DNA of 64,000 nt, from NCBI RefSeq assembly GCF_009870825.1, contig NZ_WTWY01000008.1, positions 186,001 through 250,000 on the forward strand, in the 5' to 3' direction. This document shows positions 54,533 to 62,706 of the stretch, piece after piece. Each line of letters starts with the position of its first letter. Positions within the stretch are counted from its first letter, which is position 1. This DNA is from Paenibacillus sp. USDA918EY. Lineage in GTDB: Bacteria; Bacillota; Bacilli; Paenibacillales; Paenibacillaceae. The notes beneath the pieces were generated by a model. That model did no database searches, had not been told where the DNA came from, and saw only the letters and a program-made list of their open reading frames with translations. Both the position numbers and the translations under genes were made by a program.

Positions 54533-54586
54533 ATAAACGGAACTATGACTCCGTTTATTATACGGAACGCAAACTCCGTTTGTCAA
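54533..54586. promoter_or_regulatory. SDR promoter with two TetR operators
   Basis: On the minus strand a perfect sigma-A promoter: TTGACA (54586-54581), 18-nt spacer, TATAAT (54562-54557). Two inverted repeats with an 8-nt spacer overlie it: ATAAACGGA/TCCGTTTAT (54533-54558) just downstream of the -10, and ACGGA/TCCGT (54562-54579) filling the spacer. Their centres are 25 bp apart. Confidence 0.75.
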
Positions 54587-54624
54587 TTTAGTGTATAATG
54601 TGTTTGTGAGAGGGGGTCATTCAT

Positions 54625-55248
54625 ATGCCAAATAAAGAGCCTTCGCAAGCCCGAGAAGATAAGGATTCCAATTCAATCGGTGCGGTTACAACGGGAAAAT
54701 CATTACGGGCGGACGCCAGACGAAACAGAGACCGCGTACTGGACATTGCAGCGAAAGTCTTCGCCACTGAGGGATTGGACGTTCCAATAGACGTAATCGC
54801 CAGTCGTGCAGGGATTGGGATTGGAACGGTATATCGTCACTTTCCGACGAAAGAAGAATTAATTGAAGCTGTAGTTTTCAGTTTTAAGCAATGTCTCATC
54901 GAGAAAGCAAGGGAGATGCTCTTGCAAGACGATCCAGGTCTAGCCTTTTTTGACTTTCTGTCGCTCATTGTGAGAGAGAGCATGGGAAATAAAGCCATAA
55001 TCGCCACTTTAGCCAGAGCTGGTGAAGGCATTCATCGTCCACTCTCTGGTAACGCAATGGATTTTCAACATGCACTAGGGGAATTACTGAAACGCGCCCA
55101 GCAAGCGGGTTCAGTTCGCAATGACATTCAGGTAGCCGATATATCGGCTATTCTATTTGGTGTTATGCGTACTCTGGAATCCAATGCCGATCCCGGATTA
55201 TCGGAGCGCATCCTGTCGGTGGTATGCGACGGGTTACGTGGTCGTTGA
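54625..55248 (+). CDS. TetR family transcriptional regulator
   Basis: A 207-residue TetR. The HTH is IASRAGIGIGTVYRHFPTKE (residues about 53-72) after a 28-residue polar start; the ligand-binding part is helical, ending LSERILSVVCDGLRG. The ATG lies behind GAGGGGG. Divergent to the SDR gene over a promoter with two palindromes, the standard layout for a ligand-relieved repressor. The inducer is unknown. Confidence 0.92.
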   Translation: MPNKEPSQAREDKDSNSIGAVTTGKSLRADARRNRDRVLDIAAKVFATEGLDVPIDVIASRAGIGIGTVYRHFPTKEELIEAVVFSFKQCLIEKAREMLLQDDPGLAFFDFLSLIVRESMGNKAIIATLARAGEGIHRPLSGNAMDFQHALGELLKRAQQAGSVRNDIQVADISAILFGVMRTLESNADPGLSERILSVVCDGLRGR

Positions 55249-55350
55249 TGAACAGATTTCGGTAAAGGGCTTTATATATGGATTAATGGCATCTATTCAA
55301 GTTGCGCATTCTGCGCAGTCTTGGTTAATATTGCAAGTTCTATGAAATAA

Positions 55351-55395
55351 GGCATCCCTTATGTAGACTTCAGTTCTCATAAGGGATGTTTAATT
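55351..55395. terminator. bidirectional terminator-like hairpin between convergent genes
   Basis: CATCCCTTATG and CATAAGGGATG form a perfect 11-bp stem, 14-nt loop, followed by TTTAATTT. It lies between convergent tetR and the flavin oxidoreductase gene. Confidence 0.6.
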
Positions 55396-55465
55396 TAATT
55401 ATTGATTTATTGATCGATCCTTTCACGCGAATATCACCTCTAAAATCTGACCTACTGGGTCTGCG

Positions 55466-56581
55466 TTATCGTCTCCATGCATTTTTTAATTTCCCTGTCA
55501 ATTCCGTTTGAATGACCTGCTTAAGAAATTGAAATAGCCCCCTGGGGAGATCGTTTTTTATGAACATGAACGGAGAGTATTTAAACGTAATGGGTTTGTT
55601 CTCGACAATCGCCTTTCCGAAGCGCGGTCGGAACAGGAGCGCTCTTCCTATTGCGACAAGATCGTAGCCATAAGAATGCGCTGCGACCACATCTTTTAGG
55701 CTTTTTATTTTGCCGACGCCGATGACAGGTACACGTCGATCAATGAAGTCGATAAGCTCACGCCCGATCTCGACGTTTTTAGTTTCAGGACGAATCCCTT
55801 TTTGATTAAATTGACTAAGTGAGAAATGAATATAATCAATGTTTCTTTGAATTAGGGCATCTATTAACAATTTGGTGTCGGCCAATGCGATCCCTGTTTG
55901 TCCGGTTTCTTCCGGCGATAGGCGATAACCAACGATAAAATGGTCGGGCTTCAATTCGGCGACGGCTTTCTGAACAGCCTGAACGACTGCGAGCGGGAAC
56001 TGAAGTCGATTTTGGATCGTTCCCCCCCATTGATCTTTTCTTCGGTTCGAGTAAGGGGAGAAAAATTGCTGAATAAGATAACCGTTTGCACCATGAAGCT
56101 CTACTCCGTCAAAACCGGCTTTAATGGCACGCTTGGTCGCTTCGTAAAAGTCCTGAACGATCCGTTCGGCTTGTTCGTTTGTCATTTCCTTTGGAATGGC
56201 ATAGCCTGGCCGTTTCGCTGGAACGGAAGAGGGCGCAATGACGTCATTCTCTCCAATTTCCGCCGGAAGGGCTAACTTCCCTGCATGAATTAATTGTGCT
56301 ACGATGACTGCCCCTTCTTTTTTTAAATTTGCAGTAAATTCACTGAATCGAGCAACATTCCGATCTGAATCCAATGACACATGATTAAAAAATCCGTGCC
56401 CATCTACAGAAACAGAGAGGGCGGCGGTAATGAGCATTCCGACGTCCTTTGATCGATTCTCATAATAACGAAGTTCCTGCTCGCTGAAGAACTCGTCTTT
56501 ATTGGATGAATAAGTCGTCATAGGCGCCATCACAAGCGTGTTTTTTATTGTTCTCCCGTTGGAAAAGGTGAATGAATTCAT
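55466..56581 (-). CDS. NADH:flavin oxidoreductase (old yellow enzyme family)
   Basis: A 371-residue OYE-family protein. VMAPMTTYSSNKDEFFS starts the FMN barrel, VIVAQLIHAGKLA follows, then GFDGVELHGANGYLIQQFFSPYSNRRKDQWGG (the H-x-x-N substrate pair in HGAN) and YDLVAIGRALLFRP for phosphate binding. It reduces activated C=C bonds or quinones using FMN. AGGAGG precedes the ATG. Divergent from a TetR gene with a palindrome between them. Confidence 0.93.
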   Translation of the reverse strand: MNSFTFSNGRTIKNTLVMAPMTTYSSNKDEFFSEQELRYYENRSKDVGMLITAALSVSVDGHGFFNHVSLDSDRNVARFSEFTANLKKEGAVIVAQLIHAGKLALPAEIGENDVIAPSSVPAKRPGYAIPKEMTNEQAERIVQDFYEATKRAIKAGFDGVELHGANGYLIQQFFSPYSNRRKDQWGGTIQNRLQFPLAVVQAVQKAVAELKPDHFIVGYRLSPEETGQTGIALADTKLLIDALIQRNIDYIHFSLSQFNQKGIRPETKNVEIGRELIDFIDRRVPVIGVGKIKSLKDVVAAHSYGYDLVAIGRALLFRPRFGKAIVENKPITFKYSPFMFIKNDLPRGLFQFLKQVIQTELTGKLKNAWRR

Positions 56582-56630
56582 ACAAGTTCCTCCTGTGCCC
56601 TATCGATCCAAATTGACACCATTTTAATAA

Positions 56631-56644
56631 TAGACTACAGTCTA
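56631..56644. promoter_or_regulatory. palindromic operator between the OYE gene and tetR
   Basis: TAGACTACAGTCTA is a perfect 6-bp inverted repeat with a 2-nt centre, in the divergent gap 50 bp upstream of the flavin oxidoreductase start. Likely the binding site of the adjacent TetR. Confidence 0.5.
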
Positions 56645-56748
56645 AAAAGTATCGGCACTTTTATTATGCTGACGGAGGCTTACGCTTGCAAACATCAATT
56701 TGCAGCTGAAAGTTTATTATTCGACGAATTTTGTGGAGGTGTCTATTT

Positions 56749-57318
56749 ATGCAGGTCATGATGAAGGATCGGCGCATACAAAAAACGAAAGACGCTATTC
56801 AATCCGCTTTGGCAAAACTATTAAGAGAAAAAAGTATAGACAAAATGACTGTGAAACAATTATGCGAGGTCGCCAATATCAATAAAAGCACTTTCTATTT
56901 GCATTATAGAGATATTTACGACTGTGCCGATTACTTACGGGATACCATCGTCGATGATTTGATTGCCGTGTTTGCTCCATACAGCTTTGCGGATATCATT
57001 CATAATTTTTCGGTTGTACTGGAAGATATTATGAAGACCTTTGATAAGAACAAAGATATTTATATGCCTTTTCTTAAATCTCCAAGTCTTTCATACAGCT
57101 TATGTACAATGAAAAACGCAATCATTGAGAAGGTATTGGAGAAGGTCGATGATCAGGATCGAAATCATGGAATGGACGAATTTATGGTTACCTTTATCAT
57201 AAGTGGAATGATCAGCGTGCTTGAACAACATGATTTTACGGATCTGAATCAGCAAACCATTTCGAATCTGGCCGATAAAGTACAAAATGGGTTTGCCAGC
57301 ATGCCAAGCACAAGATAA
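56749..57318 (+). CDS. TetR family transcriptional regulator
   Basis: A 189-residue TetR. The HTH is VKQLCEVANINKSTFYLHYR preceded by KTKDAIQSALAKLLREKSI; the helical C-terminal domain ends LADKVQNGFASMPSTR. This N-terminal type is close to the DhaS/YsiA-like regulators of Firmicutes. The ATG at 56749 follows GGAGGTG at 9 nt; a start at 56731 lacks a site. It is divergent from the OYE gene, which it probably represses. Confidence 0.9.
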   Translation: MQVMMKDRRIQKTKDAIQSALAKLLREKSIDKMTVKQLCEVANINKSTFYLHYRDIYDCADYLRDTIVDDLIAVFAPYSFADIIHNFSVVLEDIMKTFDKNKDIYMPFLKSPSLSYSLCTMKNAIIEKVLEKVDDQDRNHGMDEFMVTFIISGMISVLEQHDFTDLNQQTISNLADKVQNGFASMPSTR

Positions 57319-57333
57319 AGAACCTTAAAACGG

Positions 57334-57528
57334 GTCATTGATTTGTTGCTTAAACTCCATATTCGCAGGGATTTGGGGCAGGCAAAGGGGAGGGAATATG
57401 CGATCATGGACATTTCGGCCATTATTGAAGTGGTTAACGATTAGTCGGGCACGTTGTCCATGATGGAACATTTGCGGAATCATTTGATTGGCAAAGTCCG
57501 CGTGCCGGCGACGGTGCTATTGACCTGA
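57334..57528 (+). pseudogene. decayed coding fragment, unidentified
   Basis: One frame is open for 64 codons apart from a single TAG at 57442-57444, reading AIMDISAIIEVVND, stop, then SGTLSMMEHLRNHLIGKVRV. The composition looks like real protein and matches local codon usage, but no start, ribosome-binding site or family was recognised. Probably the remains of a gene lost by deletion. Confidence 0.3.
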
Positions 57529-57542
57529 TCCCAATCTTGCAT

Positions 57543-57564
57543 ACAACATTCAATTGAATGTTGT
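57543..57564. repeat. 22-bp perfect palindrome
   Basis: ACAACATTCAA is followed directly by its reverse complement TTGAATGTTGT, with no spacer. The start ACAACATT recurs at 57621-57628 just past the neighbouring hairpin. It could be a protein-binding site or the end of a lost mobile element. Confidence 0.7.
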
Positions 57565-57575
57565 TGTGGGAACGC

Positions 57576-57615
57576 CAGCTTAATAAACCGCCCTTAGTGG
57601 CGGTTTATTAAGCTG
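57576..57615. repeat. 17-bp perfect hairpin
   Basis: CAGCTTAATAAACCGCC, 6-nt loop CTTAGT, then the exact reverse complement. AAAAA follows on the right, not T, so on the minus strand a U-run precedes rather than follows it. It resembles a REP/MITE-like structure more than a terminator, though it may stop transcription into the binding-protein gene. Confidence 0.75.
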
Positions 57616-57701
57616 AAAAACAACATTGAGAAATGCCAGAAGAAGAATACATTCTAAGAGATCGTGAAGAAATATGATTCTGAAATCAACCATTTATAAC
57701 T

Positions 57702-59117
57702 TTATTCGTTAAGCTGAAGGTTGATTTTGTTCCCGATAAGCTTGGCCGCCGCTTCCGCCGACTTCTGACCGGCGAAGAAAGCCTTCGATTCGTTATCGAT
57801 GATCTTTTCTAGCTTGGACGGTCCGCCCACAGGATTAACGGCACCTGAAAGATAGGCGTCCACTTGCTTCAGGAGGACGGGGTCGACCTTGATCGTAGAG
57901 GAATCGCCCCCCGTATTCACCACCCCGTCGCGAAGGATTTTGTTCATCTGCTGCTCGTAAACAGCCTTGTTCATCGGAAAGCCGGGACTTGCATCTAGCG
58001 CATCGATATAGGATTGTACGCTTTCGTCGTTCAACAGGAATTTGATGAAATCCCAAGCTTCCAGCTGGTGGATGGAGTTGGCGTTGACGCCGAGCGTTCC
58101 ATGCGGCTTGAAGTCGCCTCCGCCTCCCGAACTTGAGGAATGCGGCTTGGCATATAGCTTTGTATGCGGATAAGGGGCGAGCATAACGGCTTTGCGCAGC
58201 GAAGAAAGCTCGGTCCCGAAGAAATAGGCTTTTCCGGATTGGGGAACATTCGTTGCCGGTCGTCCTCCCAAATGAAAGTTGAAGACAAGGTCTTCGTCGA
58301 ACATCGTTTTGACCTGCCGCATCATATCGGCCAGGGCGTCCGTGTCAAAGTGCGCTTCCCCTTTCGTTACGGTCACAAGCTGTGCATAATTTTCCGAGAC
58401 CAGTTCGCCAAGCAGAGCGGTAGGCTCCTCGGCGAAGGCATATTTGTAATCCCCCTTCTGTTTCAATTGTCTGGCGGTGTCGATAAAGTCGCTTAACGAC
58501 CAGTTGCCGTCATCGAACGTGACACCTGCTTTCCCGATAGCGTCTGCGTCGCCGAACAGACCGACCAGAGAGAAGTAAAGCGGCATGCCGTACAACCCGC
58601 CGTCGTTCTGCAAATGGTCCATGATATTGGTGAAATACAGCTCCCGGTGAAAATCAGGGTCTTGCTTCATCAATTGGTTCAAATCGGCCAGCAGATGGCG
58701 CCTGACATATTGATCGGAAGGAAGCTCGTCGAGTTCGATCACGTCTGGGCCACTGCCGGCTAGAAGAGCTGTGTTGTTGTTTTTGACGAATTGCTCATGT
58801 TTGGCCAGCGCGTCGTTTAAATCCTTGCCCGAATTCGAAGATGCTTGAAGTTCGATGTCGATATTCGGATGCAGCATCTCGTATTTCTTCACGGCTTTCT
58901 GTACCTGCTCGCTCAAGCCATAGGTAGCGATGACCAGCTTCACATGCTTGCTCGGATCCGCATTGCCCGCCGTCCCGCTGTCCTCCTCGCCACCCGTCTT
59001 CGCTTCCGTGTACCGCGTGTCCGAGACAGTCCCCGTCCCGCTGTCGTTCCCCCCGGCGCTGGAGCAGGCGGAAAGCAGTACCAACAGAACGAGTCCCAGC
59101 CATGCTGTTTTTTTCAT
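57702..59117 (-). CDS. extracellular solute-binding lipoprotein (family 1)
   Basis: A 471-residue lipoprotein. Signal peptide MKKTAWLGLVLLVLLSAC-SSAGG, then a Gly/Ser/Thr-rich linker, then a binding fold (VKLVIATYGLSEQVQKAVKK; GPDVIELDELPSDQYVRRHL; LEAWDFIKFLLNDESVQSYI). The ATG at 59117 follows AAAGGGGA. No permease genes are nearby. It is paralogous to the lipoprotein at the window end, sharing GPD-x-IE-x-D-x-LP and the following segment and an upstream 25-bp element. Its sugar or peptide ligand is unknown. Confidence 0.9.
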   Translation of the reverse strand: MKKTAWLGLVLLVLLSACSSAGGNDSGTGTVSDTRYTEAKTGGEEDSGTAGNADPSKHVKLVIATYGLSEQVQKAVKKYEMLHPNIDIELQASSNSGKDLNDALAKHEQFVKNNNTALLAGSGPDVIELDELPSDQYVRRHLLADLNQLMKQDPDFHRELYFTNIMDHLQNDGGLYGMPLYFSLVGLFGDADAIGKAGVTFDDGNWSLSDFIDTARQLKQKGDYKYAFAEEPTALLGELVSENYAQLVTVTKGEAHFDTDALADMMRQVKTMFDEDLVFNFHLGGRPATNVPQSGKAYFFGTELSSLRKAVMLAPYPHTKLYAKPHSSSSGGGGDFKPHGTLGVNANSIHQLEAWDFIKFLLNDESVQSYIDALDASPGFPMNKAVYEQQMNKILRDGVVNTGGDSSTIKVDPVLLKQVDAYLSGAVNPVGGPSKLEKIIDNESKAFFAGQKSAEAAAKLIGNKINLQLNE

Positions 59118-59202
59118 GTAACGATCCCCTTTGTTTCCAGGCTGCCACATTTTCCGGCGCATCACCAAGCTTATAACAGACATGTTGCCAATTCATCGTC
59201 TT

Positions 59203-59227
59203 CTTGTGAACAAATTGTCTCCAAAAC
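59203..59227 (-). promoter_or_regulatory. 25-bp element upstream of the binding-protein gene, copy 1
   Basis: Reading the minus strand it runs GTTTTGGAGACAATTTGTT then CACAAG. It matches 62582-62606 on the plus strand at 24 of 25 positions. Both lie 85-125 bp before the start codons of paralogous lipoproteins, so it is probably a shared operator or promoter part. Confidence 0.6.
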
Positions 59228-59271
59228 TTATGGGGGTCGTTATAGGCATGGAAATACCTGTTGCGTCAACA

Positions 59272-60084
59272 TCAAAAAGAAGTCTTCTTCCGATGTCTCG
59301 TCGATTTCGGATGGAACATCCGGTACATCAGGTTAACCAACGTTTGACGGGGGAAGAATCGATACGCTTGCGAAATCCAATAGTTGCTTCTCCCGTCAAT
59401 GACCGTCATCTGTTGTTTTTCCAAAGCGCGTAACCCGGTGTGGACAACGTGTTCAGGCGGTACCATTTTGCCGACCCCCGAATCGTTGGTTCCCATCGCT
59501 TCATAAATGTTGGTATCCGTTGGTCCCGGGCACAAGGTGACAATGGAGACACCTTTCTCTTTGGCCTCTGCCCATACCGCCTCACTCCAATTAATCAAGA
59601 AGGCTTTCGTTGCACTGTAGATGGCCCTGTAGGGCATGGGTTGAAAACCGCCAGTGGAAGCCACATTCATGATAGCCCCCTGACCTCTTCGAAACATGTC
59701 TTGTATAAAGAGATGGGATAAACTCACGGGAGTATACACATTGAGGCGTATCTCATCCTGCTGGGAACGCAATGTTTTCTCCGCAAACAAACCATGAGTC
59801 ACAATTCCTGCATTGTTAATTAATAGGTCTACTTGTTGCTGGTTCCGTTTAACCGTATCATAAACCTCTTGAGCGGATTCTTCTTTACTCAAATCTGCGA
59901 CGACAACTTCCACTTGTATATGATGATTTTGCTTCAAATCCTCTGCAAGACGCAACAATTTATCTTCAGAGCGAGCTACAAGTACAAGATTCATGCCTCT
60001 ACCAGCGATTTCATGTGCGAATGCTTTTCCAATGCCGGAAGAAGCGCCAGTGATCAATGCCGTTTTTCCTTTATAGTCATACAT
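59272..60084 (-). CDS. SDR family oxidoreductase (DltE/YqjQ-like)
   Basis: A 270-residue SDR with TGASSGIGKAFAHEIAGRG at the start, LLINNAGIVTHG, catalytic Ser in MNVASTGGFQ and Y-x-x-x-K in YSATKAF. The C-terminal tail is basic (YRMFHPKSTRHRKKTSF). AAAAGGAG precedes the ATG. Divergent from a TetR gene across two copies of a GGACATATGTCC-type palindrome, so it is probably under that repressor. The substrate is unknown. Confidence 0.92.
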   Translation of the reverse strand: MYDYKGKTALITGASSGIGKAFAHEIAGRGMNLVLVARSEDKLLRLAEDLKQNHHIQVEVVVADLSKEESAQEVYDTVKRNQQQVDLLINNAGIVTHGLFAEKTLRSQQDEIRLNVYTPVSLSHLFIQDMFRRGQGAIMNVASTGGFQPMPYRAIYSATKAFLINWSEAVWAEAKEKGVSIVTLCPGPTDTNIYEAMGTNDSGVGKMVPPEHVVHTGLRALEKQQMTVIDGRSNYWISQAYRFFPRQTLVNLMYRMFHPKSTRHRKKTSF

Positions 60085-60206
60085 ATGGTTATTCTCCTTT
60101 TCTGCAATTGAAGTCCTTCAATGTTTGGATAGCAGGGCTCTTTTATTCGAAATTTTTTCAGCATTCCTCCATAACTGATATACTCGATTATGATTTTTTG
60201 TAAAAG

Positions 60207-60252
60207 GGACATATGTCCGTTTTATAAAAATCATATTACCGGGCATATGTCC
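60207..60252. promoter_or_regulatory. paired palindromic operators between SDR gene and tetR
   Basis: GGACATATGTCC (60207-60218) is a perfect 12-bp palindrome; GGGCATATGTCC (60241-60252) differs at one base. Centres are 34 bp apart, both in the divergent gap, which fits binding by the adjacent TetR. Confidence 0.7.
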
Positions 60253-60313
60253 ACTTGTCAAATCGTAAAAAAACCGGCAATTTGATAAAATAGTATCAAG
60301 AGGTGGAATGCAA

Positions 60314-60916
60314 ATGAAAAAAGAACGGAAAGATTTTATAAAATCCAGAAAAACCATTTTGCAGATTGCAGAATCACTTTTTACAGAACATGGCGTAGAT
60401 AAAATCACAATGCGGAAGATCGCAACGACGGCAGGCATTGGACAAGGCACACTATATAGGCATTACGCTCATAAAGGGGAGATATGTCAGGACTTGATGA
60501 AGGAGAGTAGTTCAGAATTCATCGAGTTGGTTACCAATTTTCTGGAAAACAACCCCGGCGTATCGCTACAAGAACGATTAATTGAAATGGTGCAATATTG
60601 TGTCAATTATATTGACGAGCACTCCAATTGGTTAGTCTATTTGCAAGCTCCTTCTTGCGAAGAGCGACAACAATTGATGTATCATTCGCAAATCTATACG
60701 TTTCTATATCAGGAATTTTGTAAATTGATCGACGAAGCGGAGTCGGAACGTAACAACAACGACAGAGATACCGGGTTTAGGGTGGATGCAATGTTGGCGT
60801 CAATATCACCGGAGCTTTATGTTTTTTTAAAAGAACATCGTGGTTATACTAAAGATGCAATTATACAAAAGGTAGTCCGTTTGTATATCGATCCATTATT
60901 CAAAGAATCTGTTTAA
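60314..60916 (+). CDS. TetR family transcriptional regulator
   Basis: A 200-residue TetR. The HTH is MRKIATTAGIGQGTLYRHYA after SRKTILQIAESLFTEHGVDK. The ATG at 60314 lies 7 nt after AGGTGG; the ATG two codons earlier is too close to it. AT-richer than the core genes. Divergent from the SDR gene. Confidence 0.92.
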   Translation: MKKERKDFIKSRKTILQIAESLFTEHGVDKITMRKIATTAGIGQGTLYRHYAHKGEICQDLMKESSSEFIELVTNFLENNPGVSLQERLIEMVQYCVNYIDEHSNWLVYLQAPSCEERQQLMYHSQIYTFLYQEFCKLIDEAESERNNNDRDTGFRVDAMLASISPELYVFLKEHRGYTKDAIIQKVVRLYIDPLFKESV

Positions 60917-61348
60917 CAGGTGCTCATGAAGTTTGATTAGAGACTTTCAATTATCCATTCACTTCGGGGAACGGGTCGGGCTCAATAGTTTCTGTCACAG
61001 ATAAAAATACTGGACTTATCGGTCAAAATCGCGAATTAAGTGCCTCAGGGAAACTAAGGGTACCCACTCTCGCTCTTGGCGCCGATCAGGGATCTATCGC
61101 AGACATGGTAACTCCCCTTAGGGCATTTGTGCAAGATCTACAAGGGGGCAATATAAGCTTCTGCGGCCACTTTATCCCTGAAGAGCAGCCAGAAGTGGTA
61201 GCGAAAGAACTGACGGCTTTTTTCAGTCTTGACTGAGGATTGGAAGCGGACGCCCTTGGGTCCTGATCAGGATTTTCTGTTGACTGGTTGTCAGTCAATG
61301 GTTATATTCTTAATTAAGAACAGGAGTGAACGAAAAGGAGATTTTACA
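60917..61348. other. 432-bp gap with alpha/beta-hydrolase relic
   Basis: It contains the fragment at 60991-61236 (below) and about 110 bp of leader before the next TetR start. No other feature was recognised. Confidence 0.6.
60991..61236 (+). pseudogene. 3' fragment of an alpha/beta hydrolase gene
   Basis: The plus-strand frame ending at TGA 61234-61236 reads LRVPTLALGADQGS, VTPLRAFVQDLQGGNIS and FCGHFIPEEQPEVVAKELTA. That is the C-terminal strand, lid and catalytic-His region (CGHF) of epoxide-hydrolase-like alpha/beta hydrolases. The N-terminal two thirds, with nucleophile and oxyanion loop, are missing and no start exists, so it is a deletion remnant. Confidence 0.7.
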
Positions 61349-61969
61349 ATGCCACGAATTTCGAAAGACCCGCAAGAACGCAAAGACGAAATCCTGGATG
61401 CCGCCATGGAACTATTCAACAACAAAGGTTACGAGCAGACTTCGGTCAGCGATATTGTGAAAAAAATCGGAGTTGCGCAGGGGACGTTCTACTACTATTT
61501 CCAGTCCAAAGAGGAAGTCGTTCATGCCGCCTGTGAACGCACGATGGCCTTCCGGATGGATCAAGTGAAACAACTGGTGGACAGTAAAGAACTGCACGCC
61601 TCCGAGAAACTGCTTCGTCTCTTTACAGAAGATTACCCGAACGAACGGAACGATGCTGTATTTGAATATGTACATCAAGAAAACAACAGCACCCTGCATC
61701 AGAAATGGATTGTTGCCGAAATTGAGGCCCTGCTTCCCTATGTCAGACAGATCGTCCAGCAAGGGATGGAAGAGGGAACGTTTCGTGTCAGCCAGCCGGA
61801 TGTGGTGGCAGAGTTTTTATTGGTGGGTGCTTCGTTTTGGCTCGATGAGGGGATTTTTGCCGGTAAAAAAGAAGAATACGCCGAGAAAAAACAAGCGCTT
61901 GCTGTCATTATCGACCGGCTGCTTGGCGGCAGTCACGGCACTTCGACCGATACGATACTAAACGAATGA
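61349..61969 (+). CDS. TetR family transcriptional regulator
   Basis: A 206-residue TetR. The HTH is VSDIVKKIGVAQGTFYYYFQ after RKDEILDAAMELFNNKGYEQ; the C-terminal domain is helical. The ATG at 61349 follows AAAAGGAGA; the in-frame ATG at 61229 overlaps the hydrolase relic and is unlikely. Unlike the other TetR genes here it is not divergent. A broken nitroreductase gene follows 14 bp later, so the former target may be lost. Confidence 0.92.
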   Translation: MPRISKDPQERKDEILDAAMELFNNKGYEQTSVSDIVKKIGVAQGTFYYYFQSKEEVVHAACERTMAFRMDQVKQLVDSKELHASEKLLRLFTEDYPNERNDAVFEYVHQENNSTLHQKWIVAEIEALLPYVRQIVQQGMEEGTFRVSQPDVVAEFLLVGASFWLDEGIFAGKKEEYAEKKQALAVIIDRLLGGSHGTSTDTILNE

Positions 61970-61983
61970 AAGTAGGAAAAGAT

Positions 61984-62445
61984 ATGAACATGACCAAAAG
62001 AAATCCGGGATTTTACGAGGTGCTCCACGGCCGTCGCGCGATTAAAAAGTACGACCCGGAGGTTAAAATCAGCCATGAGGAACTAAGCCAAATATTGGCG
62101 GAGGCGACACTTGCGCCGTGATCGTTCAACTTGCAGCCCAGGCGCTTCGTTATCATTGAAAGTCGGGAAGCCAAGGAAAAGCTGCTTGAGCTTGCTCCGT
62201 TTAACGCTACACAGGTAACGACCTCCTCTGCGGTCATCGCCATGTTCGGAGATCTGCAGTTTGTTGATCGTGCGGATGACATCGACAGTCAATCCGTGGA
62301 ACTTGGCTTCATGCCTCGGGAAATGAAAGATAAGATGCTCTCCACGATAGTCCCTCTATTTGATCGATTCACGGTTCAGGACAAACGGGAATCCGTTATG
62401 GTTGACGGCGGGCGGAAGATTGCATCAGGGATTTCATTTTTATGA
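61984..62445 (+). pseudogene. nitroreductase family gene, broken
   Basis: Frame starts MNMTKRNPGFYEVLHGRRAI and continues KKYDPEVKISHEELSQILAEATLAP; a TGA (62119-62121) then replaces the first Ser of the usual SSxNLQP, and the same frame goes on as SFNLQPRRFVIIESREAKEK. It runs to MVDGG, where the C-terminal third with its FMN contacts is missing (KIASGISFL then stop). One nonsense codon plus truncation argue against function. Probably once regulated by the TetR 14 bp upstream. Confidence 0.8.
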
Positions 62446-62463
62446 ATCATAGTAACCCTATTT

Positions 62464-62507
62464 GCGGCCGACTGAACGATATTTTGTTCAGTCGGCCGTC
62501 TTTTTTT
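62464..62507 (+). terminator. intrinsic terminator
   Basis: GGCCGACTGAAC and GTTCAGTCGGCC, perfect 12-bp stem, 8-nt loop, then TC and seven T. It closes the TetR/nitroreductase unit. Confidence 0.92.
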
Positions 62508-62581
62508 AAAAAGTAAATTTATATGTTTTTGGGGTCCCCGCAAAGTATTCGGAAGAAGCATAGGCTTCACTCTGTGGGGTT

Positions 62582-62606
62582 GTTTTGGAGACAATTTGTT
62601 TACAAG
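62582..62606 (+). promoter_or_regulatory. 25-bp element upstream of the binding-protein gene, copy 2
   Basis: Starts GTTTTGGAGACAATTTGTT, then TACAAG; one mismatch to the copy at 59203-59227. A shorter repeat TTTGGAGACA follows at about 62617-62626, so the core TTTGGAGACA occurs twice here. Confidence 0.6.
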
Positions 62607-62706
62607 TAGGTGAAGCTTTGGAGACATCCTTACTTTATATTTGGAAAATATCAGCCATGACCGTTTAGGCTTAAGGACATTTTCAAAAGGAGAGGAGTGT
62701 TTCATC

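Larger units (their letters stand above)
57319..57701. other. 383-bp gap with relic coding DNA and strong palindromes
   Basis: The left part (57334-57528) looks like decayed coding DNA, listed separately. The right part holds a 22-bp perfect palindrome (57543-57564) and a 17-bp perfect hairpin (57576-57615). No intact gene is present. Confidence 0.6.

Noticed and set aside
62508..62580. Possible small gene between the terminator and the 25-bp element
   Set aside because: No frame with start and ribosome-binding site; the interval is best read as promoter DNA.
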